Notes: a model not told the origin generated them from the sequence alone. 64,000 bases of DNA from Phormidium tanganyikae FI6-MK23 (GCA_019359175.1 JAHHHU010000012.1:62001-126000), one strand, 5' to 3'; positions 54,974 to 64,000 are shown, counted from the first letter of the stretch. Numbers and translations are program-made.

Positions 54974-55625
54974 TGTCTGTAATAAAGTCCGTCATAAATG
55001 CACATAGCCCATGTGTATACGAGAAAATAGAGCGTAACAATCTCTTTCTAAAGGAGTAAGACTGTCGTTCTTCATCAAAATTCTAAATAGATAGCTATTT
55101 TTATAAAGTTTGTATAAAGTAGTAGCAAGGATTCAAAACTCGGTTGTTAGGGAATCACGAGAATTGTGAAAGAACCTAGCAGGTTACAGGCTGTGTGAAT
55201 CGATGTCATATCAAGCAAAGCGACTTAGTATCAGTCTTTTCCGCAACAACGTACCACAACAACAATAAAAATTCTCTTCGTTACCTACTGCTTTCGGTAG
55301 ATGGACTGAGCATTGAACGCTTCCTATGATTCACCGAAGTGTGAAGACTGGTTAGAACTGAGTGTTCCATCGCATAAGAAGAGAGATGTTGTAACTGAGA
55401 CAGCTTCTCGATCGAGACAGATTCGGCAAACTTGTGATTTTTCAATTTCGTCCTTGAAGTGAAGACTTTTAAATAGAAGTGCTAGCGTGACAAGATTTGC
55501 TGTCATTGCTACCTCTCAAGGTTTCGTCAAGTTAGCAAGCTCTAATGTGTGCTTTTATCAGGGTCATCTCCTGATGGATTGGAATTTAGCATCTCTTTAG
55601 CAGAACTAACTTCAATGTTCGCAAA
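54974..55625. promoter_or_regulatory. 652-bp intergenic region with promoters of the transferase operon and a small ORF
   Basis: It separates the minus-strand priming transferase from the plus-strand WecG-family gene, so it must drive both. It is A/T-rich. TATAAAGT occurs twice, at 55102-55109 and 55113-55120, one helical turn apart. A possible 60-codon gene lies at 55324-55506. No RNA gene was recognised. Confidence 0.4.
55324..55506 (-). CDS. Possible small protein of unknown function
   Basis: A 60-residue ORF starting MTANLVTLALLFKSLHF with a CRICLD motif in the middle. A plausible ribosome site (GAGAGGT, 5-7 bp before the ATG) supports it. It is short and matches no family I know, so it may be spurious. 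Confidence 0.35.
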   Translation of the reverse strand: MTANLVTLALLFKSLHFKDEIEKSQVCRICLDREAVSVTTSLFLCDGTLSSNQSSHFGES

Positions 55626-56573
55626 ATGAAGTCACCTAAGCATCTACCGTTTATGATTGAGCAAACAAGGATTAAGCAAGCACGATCGCACGAGTTGGAA
55701 AGTCCACCGAGTTTAAGTGTGTATCTATTAGGACGGCGCATCACGTTCATGACGGTTTCTGCGATCGTCGACGCGATTCATACTGCTTGTGTCGAAGGAA
55801 CAAAGCTAACCGTGGCAAATTATAATGTCCATAGCTTTAATTTATCGATGCAGCTACCTTGGTTTTACAATTTTCTCCAAAGCGCAGAAATCGCTCACTG
55901 CGATAGTATTGGCATTCTCAAAGCAATTCGCTGGATGGGACTGAAGCTGCCTTTGGAATACCGCGCTTCATACAGCCTCTTGATGCCGAAATTGCTAGCT
56001 CACTGCAATCAGCATGGGTTTTCTATGTTTCTCTTAGGCGCAGAGCCTGAGTGTCTAGATGCAGCGATCATGAAAGTCGAGCAGCAGTATCCAGACCTAG
56101 AGATCAACGGGCATCACGGGTACTTTGACATGCAAGATCCGTATGAGAATGGGCAGGTGATGCGACAAATCAATCAGGCGAAACCAAAGATCTTAGTCGT
56201 CGGTATGGGAATGCCCACTCAGGAAGACTGGATTCGGTTGAATCGGGATCAGTTAAATGTGAATGTGATTATGCCAGGAGGGGCAGTTATCGATCGCCTA
56301 GCAGGAGCGGTTCCTTCATGCCCATCGCTCTTATCGAACATCGGTTTAGAGTGGTTCTATCGGTTATGTCGTGAGCCAAAACGTTTGGCAACGCGCTACT
56401 TGTTAGGCAATCCAGCGTTTTTGTTTCACATTGCTTTGGCGAAGGCGCATTCATTCTCTCTGAAAGTGCAGCAGATGGAGCCGATTATTTCTAAAAAACT
56501 TTGTACCGACTCTGCCAAAGCGAGTCTGGAGCGTTCTGACGATCGATTAATTGAGGCTGACCCGATTCCATAA
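55626..56573 (+). CDS. WecG/TagA/CpsF family glycosyltransferase (GT26)
   Basis: A 315-residue inverting transferase of the WecG/TagA/CpsF family, which adds an N-acetylmannosamine-type sugar to lipid-linked intermediates. Motifs are VANYNVHSFNLSMQ, EIAHCDSIGILKAIRWMG, MFLLGAEPECLDAAI and ILVVGMGMPTQEDWI, with VNVIMPGGAVIDRLAG containing the catalytic-side residues, and EWFYRLCREPKRLATRYL at the end. It sits on the strand opposite the main locus. The next gene starts 43 bp further on. Confidence 0.93.
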   Translation: MKSPKHLPFMIEQTRIKQARSHELESPPSLSVYLLGRRITFMTVSAIVDAIHTACVEGTKLTVANYNVHSFNLSMQLPWFYNFLQSAEIAHCDSIGILKAIRWMGLKLPLEYRASYSLLMPKLLAHCNQHGFSMFLLGAEPECLDAAIMKVEQQYPDLEINGHHGYFDMQDPYENGQVMRQINQAKPKILVVGMGMPTQEDWIRLNRDQLNVNVIMPGGAVIDRLAGAVPSCPSLLSNIGLEWFYRLCREPKRLATRYLLGNPAFLFHIALAKAHSFSLKVQQMEPIISKKLCTDSAKASLERSDDRLIEADPIP

Positions 56574-56616
56574 CTCTCAAATACATTCCTGCTATGTTCC
56601 TAAGTTCCAAAATGTC

Positions 56617-57558
56617 ATGAAGGTTTGTTATCTTATCCAAACACATCGGGAACCTGCCCAGATTGAGCGCTTAGTCCGGCGCATTAAATCCCTAAGTCCC
56701 AATGCTCAGGTTCTAGTGAGCCACGATTTTACGAATTGTGAGTTAAAGCGATCGACGTTTGCTGACTTGTCTGATGTCGCTATTATTGCATCACGGGGAG
56801 GGAGAGGAAACTTCTCGATCGTGCAGAGCTATTTGGATGCGATTAAATGGTTGCTTGATTCGGGCAGTGATTTTAGCTGGTTGCTCAATCTTTCAGGACA
56901 AGACTATCCGATTCAGCCACTTTCTCAAGTCGAACAGTCTCTTTTTCAATCAGACTATGATGGATTTGTTCATCATTTTGAGGTGTTTTCAAAGCAGAGT
57001 CCTTGGAAACGGAATGAAGGCTATACTCGCTACCACTATAGATATCGAGTTCTCGTGAATTCTCTTCCTGAGTGGCAGAAAGAACTCCTAAAACCCGCTA
57101 AAATCTTGAATTATATTCAGCCCTTTTTTAGAGTGAACTTTTCTTATGGCATTACTTTAGGATTGAAGATCTCGCCCCCCTTTACTCAAGATTTTGTCTG
57201 TTATGGTGGCTCATTTCTATGTACGCTGTCGAGAAACTGTGTAGAGTATCTACAGAAATTTGTAGAGTCAAATCCTGATATCATTGACTACTATAAAGGG
57301 GTAGCGATTCCAGATGAATGCTTTATTCAAACGATATTAGTGAATAGCAACTTATTTAAGCTATCGAATGACTGCAAACGCTATTTTGATTTTTCACAAA
57401 CGCGCAACGGTCATCCTCGAATTCTCTCATCTAATGATTTTCCGGCTCTGATAGAGAGTCAGGCTCATTTTGCTAGAAAGTTTGACCCAATGGTTGATAG
57501 CAATATTCTTGATCTCATCGACAAAACAAGCCTCGAAAAGTCCACGCTTTCAGCTTAG
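56617..57558 (+). CDS. Branching beta-1,6-N-acetylglucosaminyltransferase-like protein (GT14)
   Basis: A 313-residue protein of the core-2/I-branching (GT14) family. Recognisable parts are MKVCYLIQTHREPAQIERLVRR at the start (rest not repeated), VLVSHDF, FSWLLNLSGQDYPIQPLSQVE, which binds the donor, and IPDECFIQTILV with the catalytic-side acidic pair. The start at 56617 is preferred because the earlier ATG (56551) lies inside the upstream gene. It may add side branches to the polymer. It ends directly at the stop of the convergent SDR gene. Confidence 0.88.
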   Translation: MKVCYLIQTHREPAQIERLVRRIKSLSPNAQVLVSHDFTNCELKRSTFADLSDVAIIASRGGRGNFSIVQSYLDAIKWLLDSGSDFSWLLNLSGQDYPIQPLSQVEQSLFQSDYDGFVHHFEVFSKQSPWKRNEGYTRYHYRYRVLVNSLPEWQKELLKPAKILNYIQPFFRVNFSYGITLGLKISPPFTQDFVCYGGSFLCTLSRNCVEYLQKFVESNPDIIDYYKGVAIPDECFIQTILVNSNLFKLSNDCKRYFDFSQTRNGHPRILSSNDFPALIESQAHFARKFDPMVDSNILDLIDKTSLEKSTLSA

Positions 57559-58347
57559 CTAATTGCGCCCAAACCCTAAGATCGTTTTCCAAAGACTTGC
57601 TACAGCTTCACGAGGTAGAACACGAGGAAACGCTGCTAGAAGTTGATTCGCTGAATTGCCAGGAATCACGATCGATTGTCGCTGATCCAATGCTGCCAGC
57701 GTTTCTCTAACAACCACAGTTGCAGGAGTCTCTACCCAAGCTGCGGCATCCACCAGAACGGATGGAAATCCTGCCTGCTTAAAAAATGCTTTTCCAGCAG
57801 GCCCAGGACAAACCGCCAGAACATGAACATTGTATTTCTGATTCTCCGCCCAAAGCGCCTCACTAAAACTCAGAACAAAAGCTTTCGTGGCTGAATAAAT
57901 AGAGAAGTAAGGCATCGTCTGAAATGCAGCAACCGAAGCAAGATTAACAATGCTTCCTGAACGCTGTTGACGCATTGGTTGTAAGAAACGATGCGTTAGA
58001 TCAACAAGTGCCAAAATGTTGAGTTGAATAATTCTAAGCTGCAACTCACGATCGTTTTCTGCAAAATCGCCATAATCCCCAATTCCAGCATTGTTGATCA
58101 ATAAGTCGATCGCGATCCCTTTTTGCTGAACTTGCTCAAACACGATCGCGGCGGCTGTCGGCTCAGTCAAATCCTGCACAATGATTTCCACTGGAACCCG
58201 ATACTGAGCTTGCAGAGTGTGGGCTAACTGCTCTAACTTGTCTTGCGATCGCGCAATCAAAACTAACCCATACCCCCGAGCCGCTAACTCCTGAGCAAAG
58301 ATAGCCCCAATTCCTGCTGAAGCCCCTGTGATCAATGCTGTGACCAT
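57559..58347 (-). CDS. Short-chain dehydrogenase/reductase
   Basis: A 262-residue classical SDR. The cofactor motif TGASAGIGAIFAQEL lies at the N-terminus, with LVLIARSQDKL after it. The active site has the NNAG motif LLINNAGIGDYG, Ser in VNLASVAAFQTM and YSATK. The Arg after the second strand (ARSQ) suggests NADPH preference. Resemblance to DltE-like SDRs is visible, but substrate is unknown. It abuts the GT14 gene end to end, with 0 bp between stops. Confidence 0.88.
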   Translation of the reverse strand: MVTALITGASAGIGAIFAQELAARGYGLVLIARSQDKLEQLAHTLQAQYRVPVEIIVQDLTEPTAAAIVFEQVQQKGIAIDLLINNAGIGDYGDFAENDRELQLRIIQLNILALVDLTHRFLQPMRQQRSGSIVNLASVAAFQTMPYFSIYSATKAFVLSFSEALWAENQKYNVHVLAVCPGPAGKAFFKQAGFPSVLVDAAAWVETPATVVVRETLAALDQRQSIVIPGNSANQLLAAFPRVLPREAVASLWKTILGFGRN

Positions 58348-58469
58348 TACTTTAAACTTCCGAAACGGTTTGATTCGTAGATAGCCTGATGACTATGCTG
58401 CAAAATTGCTTCAAACCGCAAACCTTCCTTTGGACAGAGTTTGCGGTTTGCGATCGTAACTGCAATTTT

Positions 58470-59978
58470 CTAAGCCACACTGCCTAATAGAAAGAGTGCT
58501 AACAACGTTCCACTATTCCAAAGTGCATGAAGTAGCACCGATGCCATCAGGTTTTGAGTGCGGGTATAAACGAATCCTAAGATAATTCCTAGAACAGTTA
58601 AAGGTGCGACTTCCGATAGGCTGAGATGCACGATCGCGAAAATCAACCCGCTCAACAAAATCGCCTGCCAAGTACTGAAATACTTCGTCAGTGAGGCTAA
58701 CAGAAAGCCCCGAAAGAAGATTTCTTCAAACAACGGAGCCGCGATCGCTGCCGTGACGAAGAATAGAATCAGCGCGATCGGATCTCGACCCTCAAGCGCG
58801 ATCGACAACAATGGATTACTGCCGCCTCGCCCCTGCCAAACCTTGTCATTTAACCAAGAAATGCCCGCAACTAAAGGATAAGCGGCTGCATATCCCCCGA
58901 TCCCCCAAAGCCACCATCGACCTTTGAGAGTAAATCGGAACCAATTATTCTCGATCGGCAAAAACTTCTTGATCGAAAGATACAGAACCCCTAGTCCGCC
59001 TGCCGCCAGAAGAAGATAAGTAATCAATGCTAAAAAGGCTCGATCGCGGACTGTAAAAGCTGCGGGATCAACTTGAAACGCCGATTTTGCAACCAGCAAT
59101 CCCACAGGTAAGAGAACCTGCCCGATCAGTAGTTGTCCCACCGCAAAGAAGCCCACAACCAAAACCTGCCAAGTAATTTCGTAATCCCAAGGCACTGTCC
59201 ACTTGATCAAATTTGTTCCAACCAGCAAAGAGTTTTTTCGACTGATCAACCATTGCCCACCCAAAAACAGCAGTATCCCAAAGCCGAGAATGAGCGCAAT
59301 CGTTGGAACTGCATTTGCGCCAATCCACTTCGCTAGGGCTTGCTGAGAAACTTGCTGTTCTGTGGTGCGAAGATCGCTCAACACATCCGATCTCTGTTCT
59401 AAGGTGTAGAGCTTTTCGAGCGAGCGACTGCGAAACCAGCCTGTGAGATTTTGTTTCAGAATCGGTTCAGCTCTGGGCGGTAAGGTGTTCTGCCAAAGTG
59501 CCGTTAGGATGTCAGCGGTCGATCGCAAGCCGCGGCTTTTCTGCGTTTGAGGGGCAGTCAGAGTTGCCCAGCTTTTCAGTGCGGCATCGACTTGATTTTG
59601 TTGAGCTTGGAGAATGCCAATCCTGACATCGAGTTCATCGCGCAACGTTTTTTGTTTTGCCAGTTCTACGGTGAGCGGTTTGGCAGAATCGGAAGCTGGA
59701 CTTGCTTCGATCTGGGTTTGCGCTGAAGAAATCGCTTTCTCGACCGACGATCGCGTTTTTTGATAGGACTCTAGCGCGGTTTTTTGAGGATTGCGATCGG
59801 TGAGTGGCGCTGTGTTGGAATCGCCCTGATACTGTGCCGCTTGAAGCAGCAAATCCGTTTGAGAAAGCTCTAATCGGCTTTGGAACTGGGGTTGATTCCA
59901 ACTGCTGATGAGATCCAGCGCGATCGCCGCGATCGCCACTAGAGTCAGCCCCCATAATAAAATCCGCTTCGGTGTCAT
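58470..59978 (-). CDS. CPBP family intramembrane metalloprotease with N-terminal extension
   Basis: A 502-residue polytopic protein. The C-terminal CPBP (CaaX-protease-like) domain has APLFEEIFFRGFLLASL with the EExxxR zinc motif, AIVHLSLSEVAPL supplying a His, and LLHALWN with the final His. The N-terminal 230 residues contain one membrane helix (about 8-22), a Gln/Ala-rich coiled coil, and further helices near 225-300. Cyanobacterial CPBP proteins of this length occur, and target proteins are unknown. A 156-bp gap separates it from the divergent histidine phosphatase gene. Confidence 0.88.
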   Translation of the reverse strand: MTPKRILLWGLTLVAIAAIALDLISSWNQPQFQSRLELSQTDLLLQAAQYQGDSNTAPLTDRNPQKTALESYQKTRSSVEKAISSAQTQIEASPASDSAKPLTVELAKQKTLRDELDVRIGILQAQQNQVDAALKSWATLTAPQTQKSRGLRSTADILTALWQNTLPPRAEPILKQNLTGWFRSRSLEKLYTLEQRSDVLSDLRTTEQQVSQQALAKWIGANAVPTIALILGFGILLFLGGQWLISRKNSLLVGTNLIKWTVPWDYEITWQVLVVGFFAVGQLLIGQVLLPVGLLVAKSAFQVDPAAFTVRDRAFLALITYLLLAAGGLGVLYLSIKKFLPIENNWFRFTLKGRWWLWGIGGYAAAYPLVAGISWLNDKVWQGRGGSNPLLSIALEGRDPIALILFFVTAAIAAPLFEEIFFRGFLLASLTKYFSTWQAILLSGLIFAIVHLSLSEVAPLTVLGIILGFVYTRTQNLMASVLLHALWNSGTLLALFLLGSVA

Positions 59979-60134
59979 GAAATTCTCTTAATACGCGCAG
60001 AGTGTCTTCCCGTTATTTTAGAAAACAGAGCGTCGATCGCACTTAATTTTTACTGGCTTCAGATTTAGCGTGAGTGAAATTTAGCTACCCGAACACGATA
60101 AAATCATCCTGACTTTTTGCCCTAACAATTTCTT

Positions 60135-61460
60135 ATGACGACTCGTGTAATTCTCGTGCGCCACGGTGAAAGCAGCTACAACGTTGAAAAAAGAGCGCAA
60201 GGGCATTGTGATCTCTCGACGCTGACCGAGAAGGGTGAAAAGATGGCAACCCAAGTTGCAACGGCCCTAAAAGATTTGAAATTTGATGCGGTCTACAGCA
60301 GTCCGCTACAACGCGCAAACCGTACCGCTGAACTGATTTTGGCAGGTCTAGATCATCCGCCCGCCCCTCAAATCACCGATGATCTCAAAGAAATTAACAT
60401 TCAGCCTTGGGAAGGAATGCTGTTCACGGAAGTCGCTGAGAAATACCCAGAAATGTATGCTCACTGGCATTCCGAGCCGCATAAAGTGAGCATGACGCTC
60501 CCCGATGGCAGTGAACTTGTCCCTGTGCTGGATTTGTATCAACAGGCGGAACGATTTTGGCGATCGATCCTGCCCCAACATCCAGATCAAACGATCCTGA
60601 TTGTCGCGCACAGCGGCATTAATCGCGCTTTGATCAATACTGCGATCGGACTTGAACCCGCTGATTATCAACGCTTCCACATTTCCAACTGTGGCATCAG
60701 CGTGCTGAATTTCTCCGGCAGTTTTGGCGAACAGGTGCAAATCGAATCGCTGAACGTGACATCACATCTGGGCGAAACGATTCCCAAACTCAGACCCAAT
60801 CATAAAGGCGCTCGTCTCTTACTCGTGCGACACGGCGAAACGGAATGGAATCGTCAGGGACGGTTTCAGGGTCAAATCGATGTGCCGCTGAATGACAATG
60901 GACGAGTGCAAGCAGGTCAAGCCGCAGAATTTCTAAAGTCGGTACAAATCGATACAGCCATCAGTAGCTCGATGGCGCGTCCAAAAGAAACCGCAGAGAT
61001 CATTCTCAAATATCATTCTGAAATTGAACTAAAACTGCGCGATGACTTACGCGAAATCAGTCACGGACTTTGGGAAGGCAAATTTGAATCTGAGATCGAA
61101 GCCGACTATCCTGGTTTGCTGCATCAGTGGCAAAAACATCCTGAGACGGTGCAAATGCCAGAAGGTGAGAATCTACAGCAAGTTTGGGATCGTGCCGTTG
61201 CAGGTTGGAGTGCGATCGTCGAATCGGCTCAACCTGGAGAAACGATTCTCGTCGTCGCTCACGATGCCATTAACAAAGCGATTCTTTGTTACGTTTCCGG
61301 TTTGACTCCCGCTGCTTTCTGGAGCTTCAAACAAGGAAATGGCGCGGTGAGCGTGATTGATTACCCGAATGGAGCCGATGCAACTCCCTTACTGATGGCG
61401 ATGAATATCACAACGCATTTGGGGGGCGTTTTGGACAAAACTGCAGCAGGCGCACTTTAG
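60135..61460 (+). CDS. Tandem histidine-phosphatase (phosphoglycerate mutase-like) protein
   Basis: A 441-residue protein made of two complete histidine phosphatase domains. The first (about 1-215) has VILVRHGESSYNVEKRAQGH with His10 and the second (about 225-435) LLLVRHGETEWNRQGRFQGQ with His233. Each has its own second His motif (LIVAHSGINRALI and LVVAHDAINKAIL). Members include phosphoserine and sugar-phosphate phosphatases. Which phosphate ester is the substrate, and whether both halves are active, cannot be told. Tandem forms are known in cyanobacteria. Confidence 0.92.
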   Translation: MTTRVILVRHGESSYNVEKRAQGHCDLSTLTEKGEKMATQVATALKDLKFDAVYSSPLQRANRTAELILAGLDHPPAPQITDDLKEINIQPWEGMLFTEVAEKYPEMYAHWHSEPHKVSMTLPDGSELVPVLDLYQQAERFWRSILPQHPDQTILIVAHSGINRALINTAIGLEPADYQRFHISNCGISVLNFSGSFGEQVQIESLNVTSHLGETIPKLRPNHKGARLLLVRHGETEWNRQGRFQGQIDVPLNDNGRVQAGQAAEFLKSVQIDTAISSSMARPKETAEIILKYHSEIELKLRDDLREISHGLWEGKFESEIEADYPGLLHQWQKHPETVQMPEGENLQQVWDRAVAGWSAIVESAQPGETILVVAHDAINKAILCYVSGLTPAAFWSFKQGNGAVSVIDYPNGADATPLLMAMNITTHLGGVLDKTAAGAL

Positions 61461-61514
61461 ACACACAAAAGACAGACAAAACTCTGTCTAAGGATTGCGA
61501 AACTATCCTGACTG

Positions 61515-61530
61515 TGTGATATTTATCACG
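61515..61530 (+). promoter_or_regulatory. CRP-like binding site
   Basis: TGTGATATTTATCACG matches TGTGA-N6-TCAC(A) at nine of ten defined positions, the consensus of E. coli CRP and cyanobacterial SyCRP1. It lies 32-47 bp before the SGNH hydrolase start. A GGATAA...TTATCC inverted repeat (61535-61553) lies between. Confidence 0.5.
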
Positions 61531-61561
61531 TTAAGGATAATTAGCCTTTATCCGATCGTAT

Positions 61562-62482
61562 ATGGCAACCTCTACAGTGTTTGCATTAGCCTTTGCTTCT
61601 GCGTTTGCGTCCGCTTCATCTGCCTCGACTTTGCCGCTGCTCGAAATGTTTCCGGTTCAGACTGGTGTGTCCGCTCAGTCTAAACTTCAACCCGAATCTA
61701 GCCTCCAGCCAGAATTCTCTTCGACGATTGCATCGAATTGGACTCGCCAATCTCCTCGATCGGGGGGACAGCTTTACCTGCAACGCCTAGCCGCTTTGCA
61801 AATCGGAAAGCTCTACACTCGATTGCCCAGCGATAGTTTTGGTGAAGTGTGGAAAGATGCGATCGTGCAGCCAACGTATCAACAATGGCGAAAACTATTG
61901 GCATTGGAATCGAAAGCGGTATCGAAGCGAAGAAGCGATCGAGATCTTTCGATTCTACTCGGAGATTCTCTCAGCTTGTGGTTTCCCGGCGATCGCTTAA
62001 AGCCGTCTCAAATCTGGCTAAATCAAGGAATTTCTGGCGATACAACCTGGAATATTTTGGCAAGGCTGCCGGATTTGGTGAATACGCGACCGTCAGAGAT
62101 TTATCTGATGGCAGGTATTAATGATTTAAAGATGGGTGCGAGTGATTCGGAAATCGTTTGGAATATTCAGCGAATCATTACGCAACTTCAGACGATGCAC
62201 CCGAACGCGAAAATTATTGTTGAGTCAATTTTACCAACGAGGTCGCCGCGAATTCCCAACGATCGGATCGCAGGAATCAATCGGCAGTTAAATACGATCG
62301 CTCAACAAACAGGCGCGACTTACCTAGATTTGTTTTCTCAGTTTGCGGATCAAGATGGGCAAATCCTAACGGAGTATACTACCGATGGGATTCACTTGAG
62401 CGCTCAAGGATATGCAGCTTGGCAATCTGTCTTCCAAGAGTCAAGTAGTAAAGTTGCAGCGTCTCCGGTTTCAAATCAATGA
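61562..62482 (+). CDS. SGNH/GDSL-type hydrolase
   Basis: A 306-residue SGNH-fold esterase-like protein. The four blocks are present: LSILLGDSLSLWFPG with the nucleophile Ser, LNQGISGDTTWNIL with Gly, YLMAGINDLKMG with Asn, and TTDGIHLSAQGYAAW with Asp/His. The N-terminus MATSTVFALAFASAF is hydrophobic and Ala-rich but lacks the usual basic start, so it may be an unusual signal peptide. About residues 40-130 form a linker region of unclear fold. Substrate is unknown; members cleave esters of lipids or polysaccharides. A CRP-like site lies upstream. Confidence 0.85.
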   Translation: MATSTVFALAFASAFASASSASTLPLLEMFPVQTGVSAQSKLQPESSLQPEFSSTIASNWTRQSPRSGGQLYLQRLAALQIGKLYTRLPSDSFGEVWKDAIVQPTYQQWRKLLALESKAVSKRRSDRDLSILLGDSLSLWFPGDRLKPSQIWLNQGISGDTTWNILARLPDLVNTRPSEIYLMAGINDLKMGASDSEIVWNIQRIITQLQTMHPNAKIIVESILPTRSPRIPNDRIAGINRQLNTIAQQTGATYLDLFSQFADQDGQILTEYTTDGIHLSAQGYAAWQSVFQESSSKVAASPVSNQ

Positions 62483-62582
62483 TTGTAATTGCTGTTAAAT
62501 ACATCTCCCTGCTACGTTGATCACTCGCCCGTGGGATGGAAATCGCAATGGAGCAGAGAAACTTTCTTTAGGACTCTATCAT

Positions 62583-64000
62583 CTAGCAGCCCTCTAGAGG
62601 AATTTCAATCACAAACTCTGTACCTTGCCCAAGTTCAGAACTGCAAGAGAGCAATCCCCCATGTCGCTCAGTCACAATCTGATAGCTAATCGCAAGTCCC
62701 ATTCCTGTTCCAACCCCCACAGGCTTAGTGGTGAAAAAAGGATCAAAAATACGCTTTGCTGTTTCCTCAGCCATTCCAATTCCGGTATCTGCAACGCGAA
62801 TCCTCACCGAGTTTGAGTCCGTAAGCTCAGTCACGATCGTAAGCCTCAGCGGGTTGGTGCTGTCTTGCTGAAAAGCTTCTTCGATCGCGTCGATCGCATT
62901 TGCAAATAGATTCATCAACACCTGATTGAGTTGTCCCGCATAGCATTCCACTAAGGGAAGCTTTCCATATTGTTTGACAACCTCGATCGCGGGACGTTGA
63001 TTATCTGCTCTAAGACGATGCTGCAAAATCATCAGCGTACTTTCAATCCCAAAATGCAGATCGACTTCCTTAGAATCAGATTCATCCAATCGCGAGAAGA
63101 TGCGGAGTGATAGCACAATGTCCCGAATCCGTTCTGCGCCAGTTTGCATCGAAGCCAGTAGCTTTGGCAGATCGCTGATCAGAAAATCGAACTCGATCGC
63201 ATCAATTTCAGCTTGTAGCGTCGGTGCAGGATGGGGATAGTGCTGCTGATAAAGGTTGATGATGTGCAGCAAGTCCCGAATGTGGTCTTGGGCAGGACTG
63301 AGATTGCTATAGATAAAGCTAACCGGATTGTTAATTTCATGCGCGACTCCTGCAACCAATTGACCCAAAGACGACATTTTTTCGCTTTGAATTAACTGAG
63401 TCTGTGCCTGTTTTAGATTGTAGAGCGCTTGCTCAAGCGACTCTGTTTTCTGTTGAAGTTGTTCTTCAGCTTGCTTGCGCTCCGTAATATCGTCATACGT
63501 GCCCAAAATTCCGATCACGTTGCCTTGATCATCCCGCAGCGGAATTTTGCTAGTATCTGCCCAAGTTTGCTTACCGTCTGCCTGAAGTAGCGTTTCAATA
63601 ATGTGCATTTGTGGAATTCCATGACTCACGACTTCAGCATCACAAGCTCGAAACCACTCAGTTTCTTCGGGTGTCCAAGGCAAATCATAATCTGTTTTAC
63701 CTACAATCTCGCTCGGATCACTCAGTCCCGCAACAGTAGCAAATGATCTATTACAGCCTAAGTAAACTGAATTTATATCTTTCCAGAACACCAGTTGGGG
63801 CGTGTTGTTGATCACAATTTGTAGAAGCTGCTCGGACTCTTGACGGTCTTGCTGCGATCTCTGTTGTTCTGCCTGTAGACAAACTCGTTCGGTGATGTCG
63901 TTTTGAATGCCGATAATCTGTACGACTCGTCCCGCAGAATCAAAAATCGGTGAGAGTGTTAACTCATTCCAAAATAAAGTGCCGTCTTTGCGATAGTTTC
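62583..64000 (-). CDS. PAS-domain sensor histidine kinase (5' end outside window)
   Basis: The reading frame is open to the right edge, so the gene extends beyond the window. The visible protein has the end of one PAS/PAC unit ([20 protein letters not shown], then [13 protein letters not shown]), a coiled linker, and a complete second PAS domain ([22 protein letters not shown] to [15 protein letters not shown]). A second coiled coil follows, then the kinase core ([19 protein letters not shown] with the phosphoacceptor His, [22 protein letters not shown] and [11 protein letters not shown]). The core closely matches the kinase at 528-2042. No membrane segment is seen in the part available. Confidence 0.93.
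   Translation of the reverse strand, partial: NYRKDGTLFWNELTLSPIFDSAGRVVQIIGIQNDITERVCLQAEQQRSQQDRQESEQLLQIVINNTPQLVFWKDINSVYLGCNRSFATVAGLSDPSEIVGKTDYDLPWTPEETEWFRACDAEVVSHGIPQMHIIETLLQADGKQTWADTSKIPLRDDQGNVIGILGTYDDITERKQAEEQLQQKTESLEQALYNLKQAQTQLIQSEKMSSLGQLVAGVAHEINNPVSFIYSNLSPAQDHIRDLLHIINLYQQHYPHPAPTLQAEIDAIEFDFLISDLPKLLASMQTGAERIRDIVLSLRIFSRLDESDSKEVDLHFGIESTLMILQHRLRADNQRPAIEVVKQYGKLPLVECYAGQLNQVLMNLFANAIDAIEEAFQQDSTNPLRLTIVTELTDSNSVRIRVADTGIGMAEETAKRIFDPFFTTKPVGVGTGMGLAISYQIVTERHGGLLSCSSELGQGTEFVIEIPLEGC

Noticed and set aside
61495..61683. A 62-residue ORF upstream of the SGNH gene
   Set aside because: It overlaps the SGNH hydrolase in another frame and includes the CRP-like site; no support as a gene.

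Overview
The window is chromosomal DNA of a cyanobacterium, most likely a filamentous Leptolyngbya-like species (inference). Direct evidence is the very frequent HIP1-type octamer GCGATCGC, two tiny photosystem II genes (psbI, psbN), a Tic20-family protein, a CrtD-type carotenoid desaturase, a DUF3769 (LptD-like) outer-membrane protein, an NdbB-like quinone reductase and the bioB/bioY pair. No rRNA, tRNA, CRISPR array, prophage or insertion sequence was recognised.

Left part (1-9 kb): a signalling cassette (end of a FIST sensor gene, a histidine kinase and an HD-GYP response regulator), then Tic20, a fumarylacetoacetate hydrolase family enzyme and rpsF with a hairpin in its leader. A frameshifted Uma2 nuclease gene, a membrane-anchored caspase-like/TPR protein and a DUF2281/PIN toxin-antitoxin pair follow.

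Middle part (9-40 kb): mainly housekeeping. It holds bioB and bioY (divergent), lspA, a membrane-anchored YvcK protein, GNAT, tsaE, an NDH-2-type oxidoreductase, a HAD hydrolase, glgX and a short topA. An LptD-like gene is bracketed by two related palindromic repeats. Then come psbI, a GH38 alpha-mannosidase, psbN, a family 4 uracil-DNA glycosylase, fabG, a solitary molybdate/sulfate-type ABC ATPase, a membrane protein built of about ten copies of a degenerate helical repeat, crtD, an M16 peptidase, a fructosamine kinase-like protein and a C-terminal processing protease.

Right part (40.8-57.6 kb): an extracellular polysaccharide locus of the Wzx/Wzy type. It has a Wzc-like tyrosine autokinase, an O-antigen ligase/polymerase family protein, a Wzx-like flippase, a priming sugar transferase, a WecG/TagA/CpsF transferase, several GT2 and GT4 transferases, a DUF6625 protein, a GT14-like branching enzyme and a five-bladed-propeller glycosidase (GH43/32/68 type). 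It also holds the remains of a GT2 gene with a frameshift and a large internal deletion. No wza-like export gene or nucleotide-sugar synthesis gene is visible here. Past the locus are an SDR enzyme, a CPBP protease, a tandem histidine phosphatase, an SGNH hydrolase with a CRP-like site upstream, and a second histidine kinase, paralogous to the first, that runs off the right edge.
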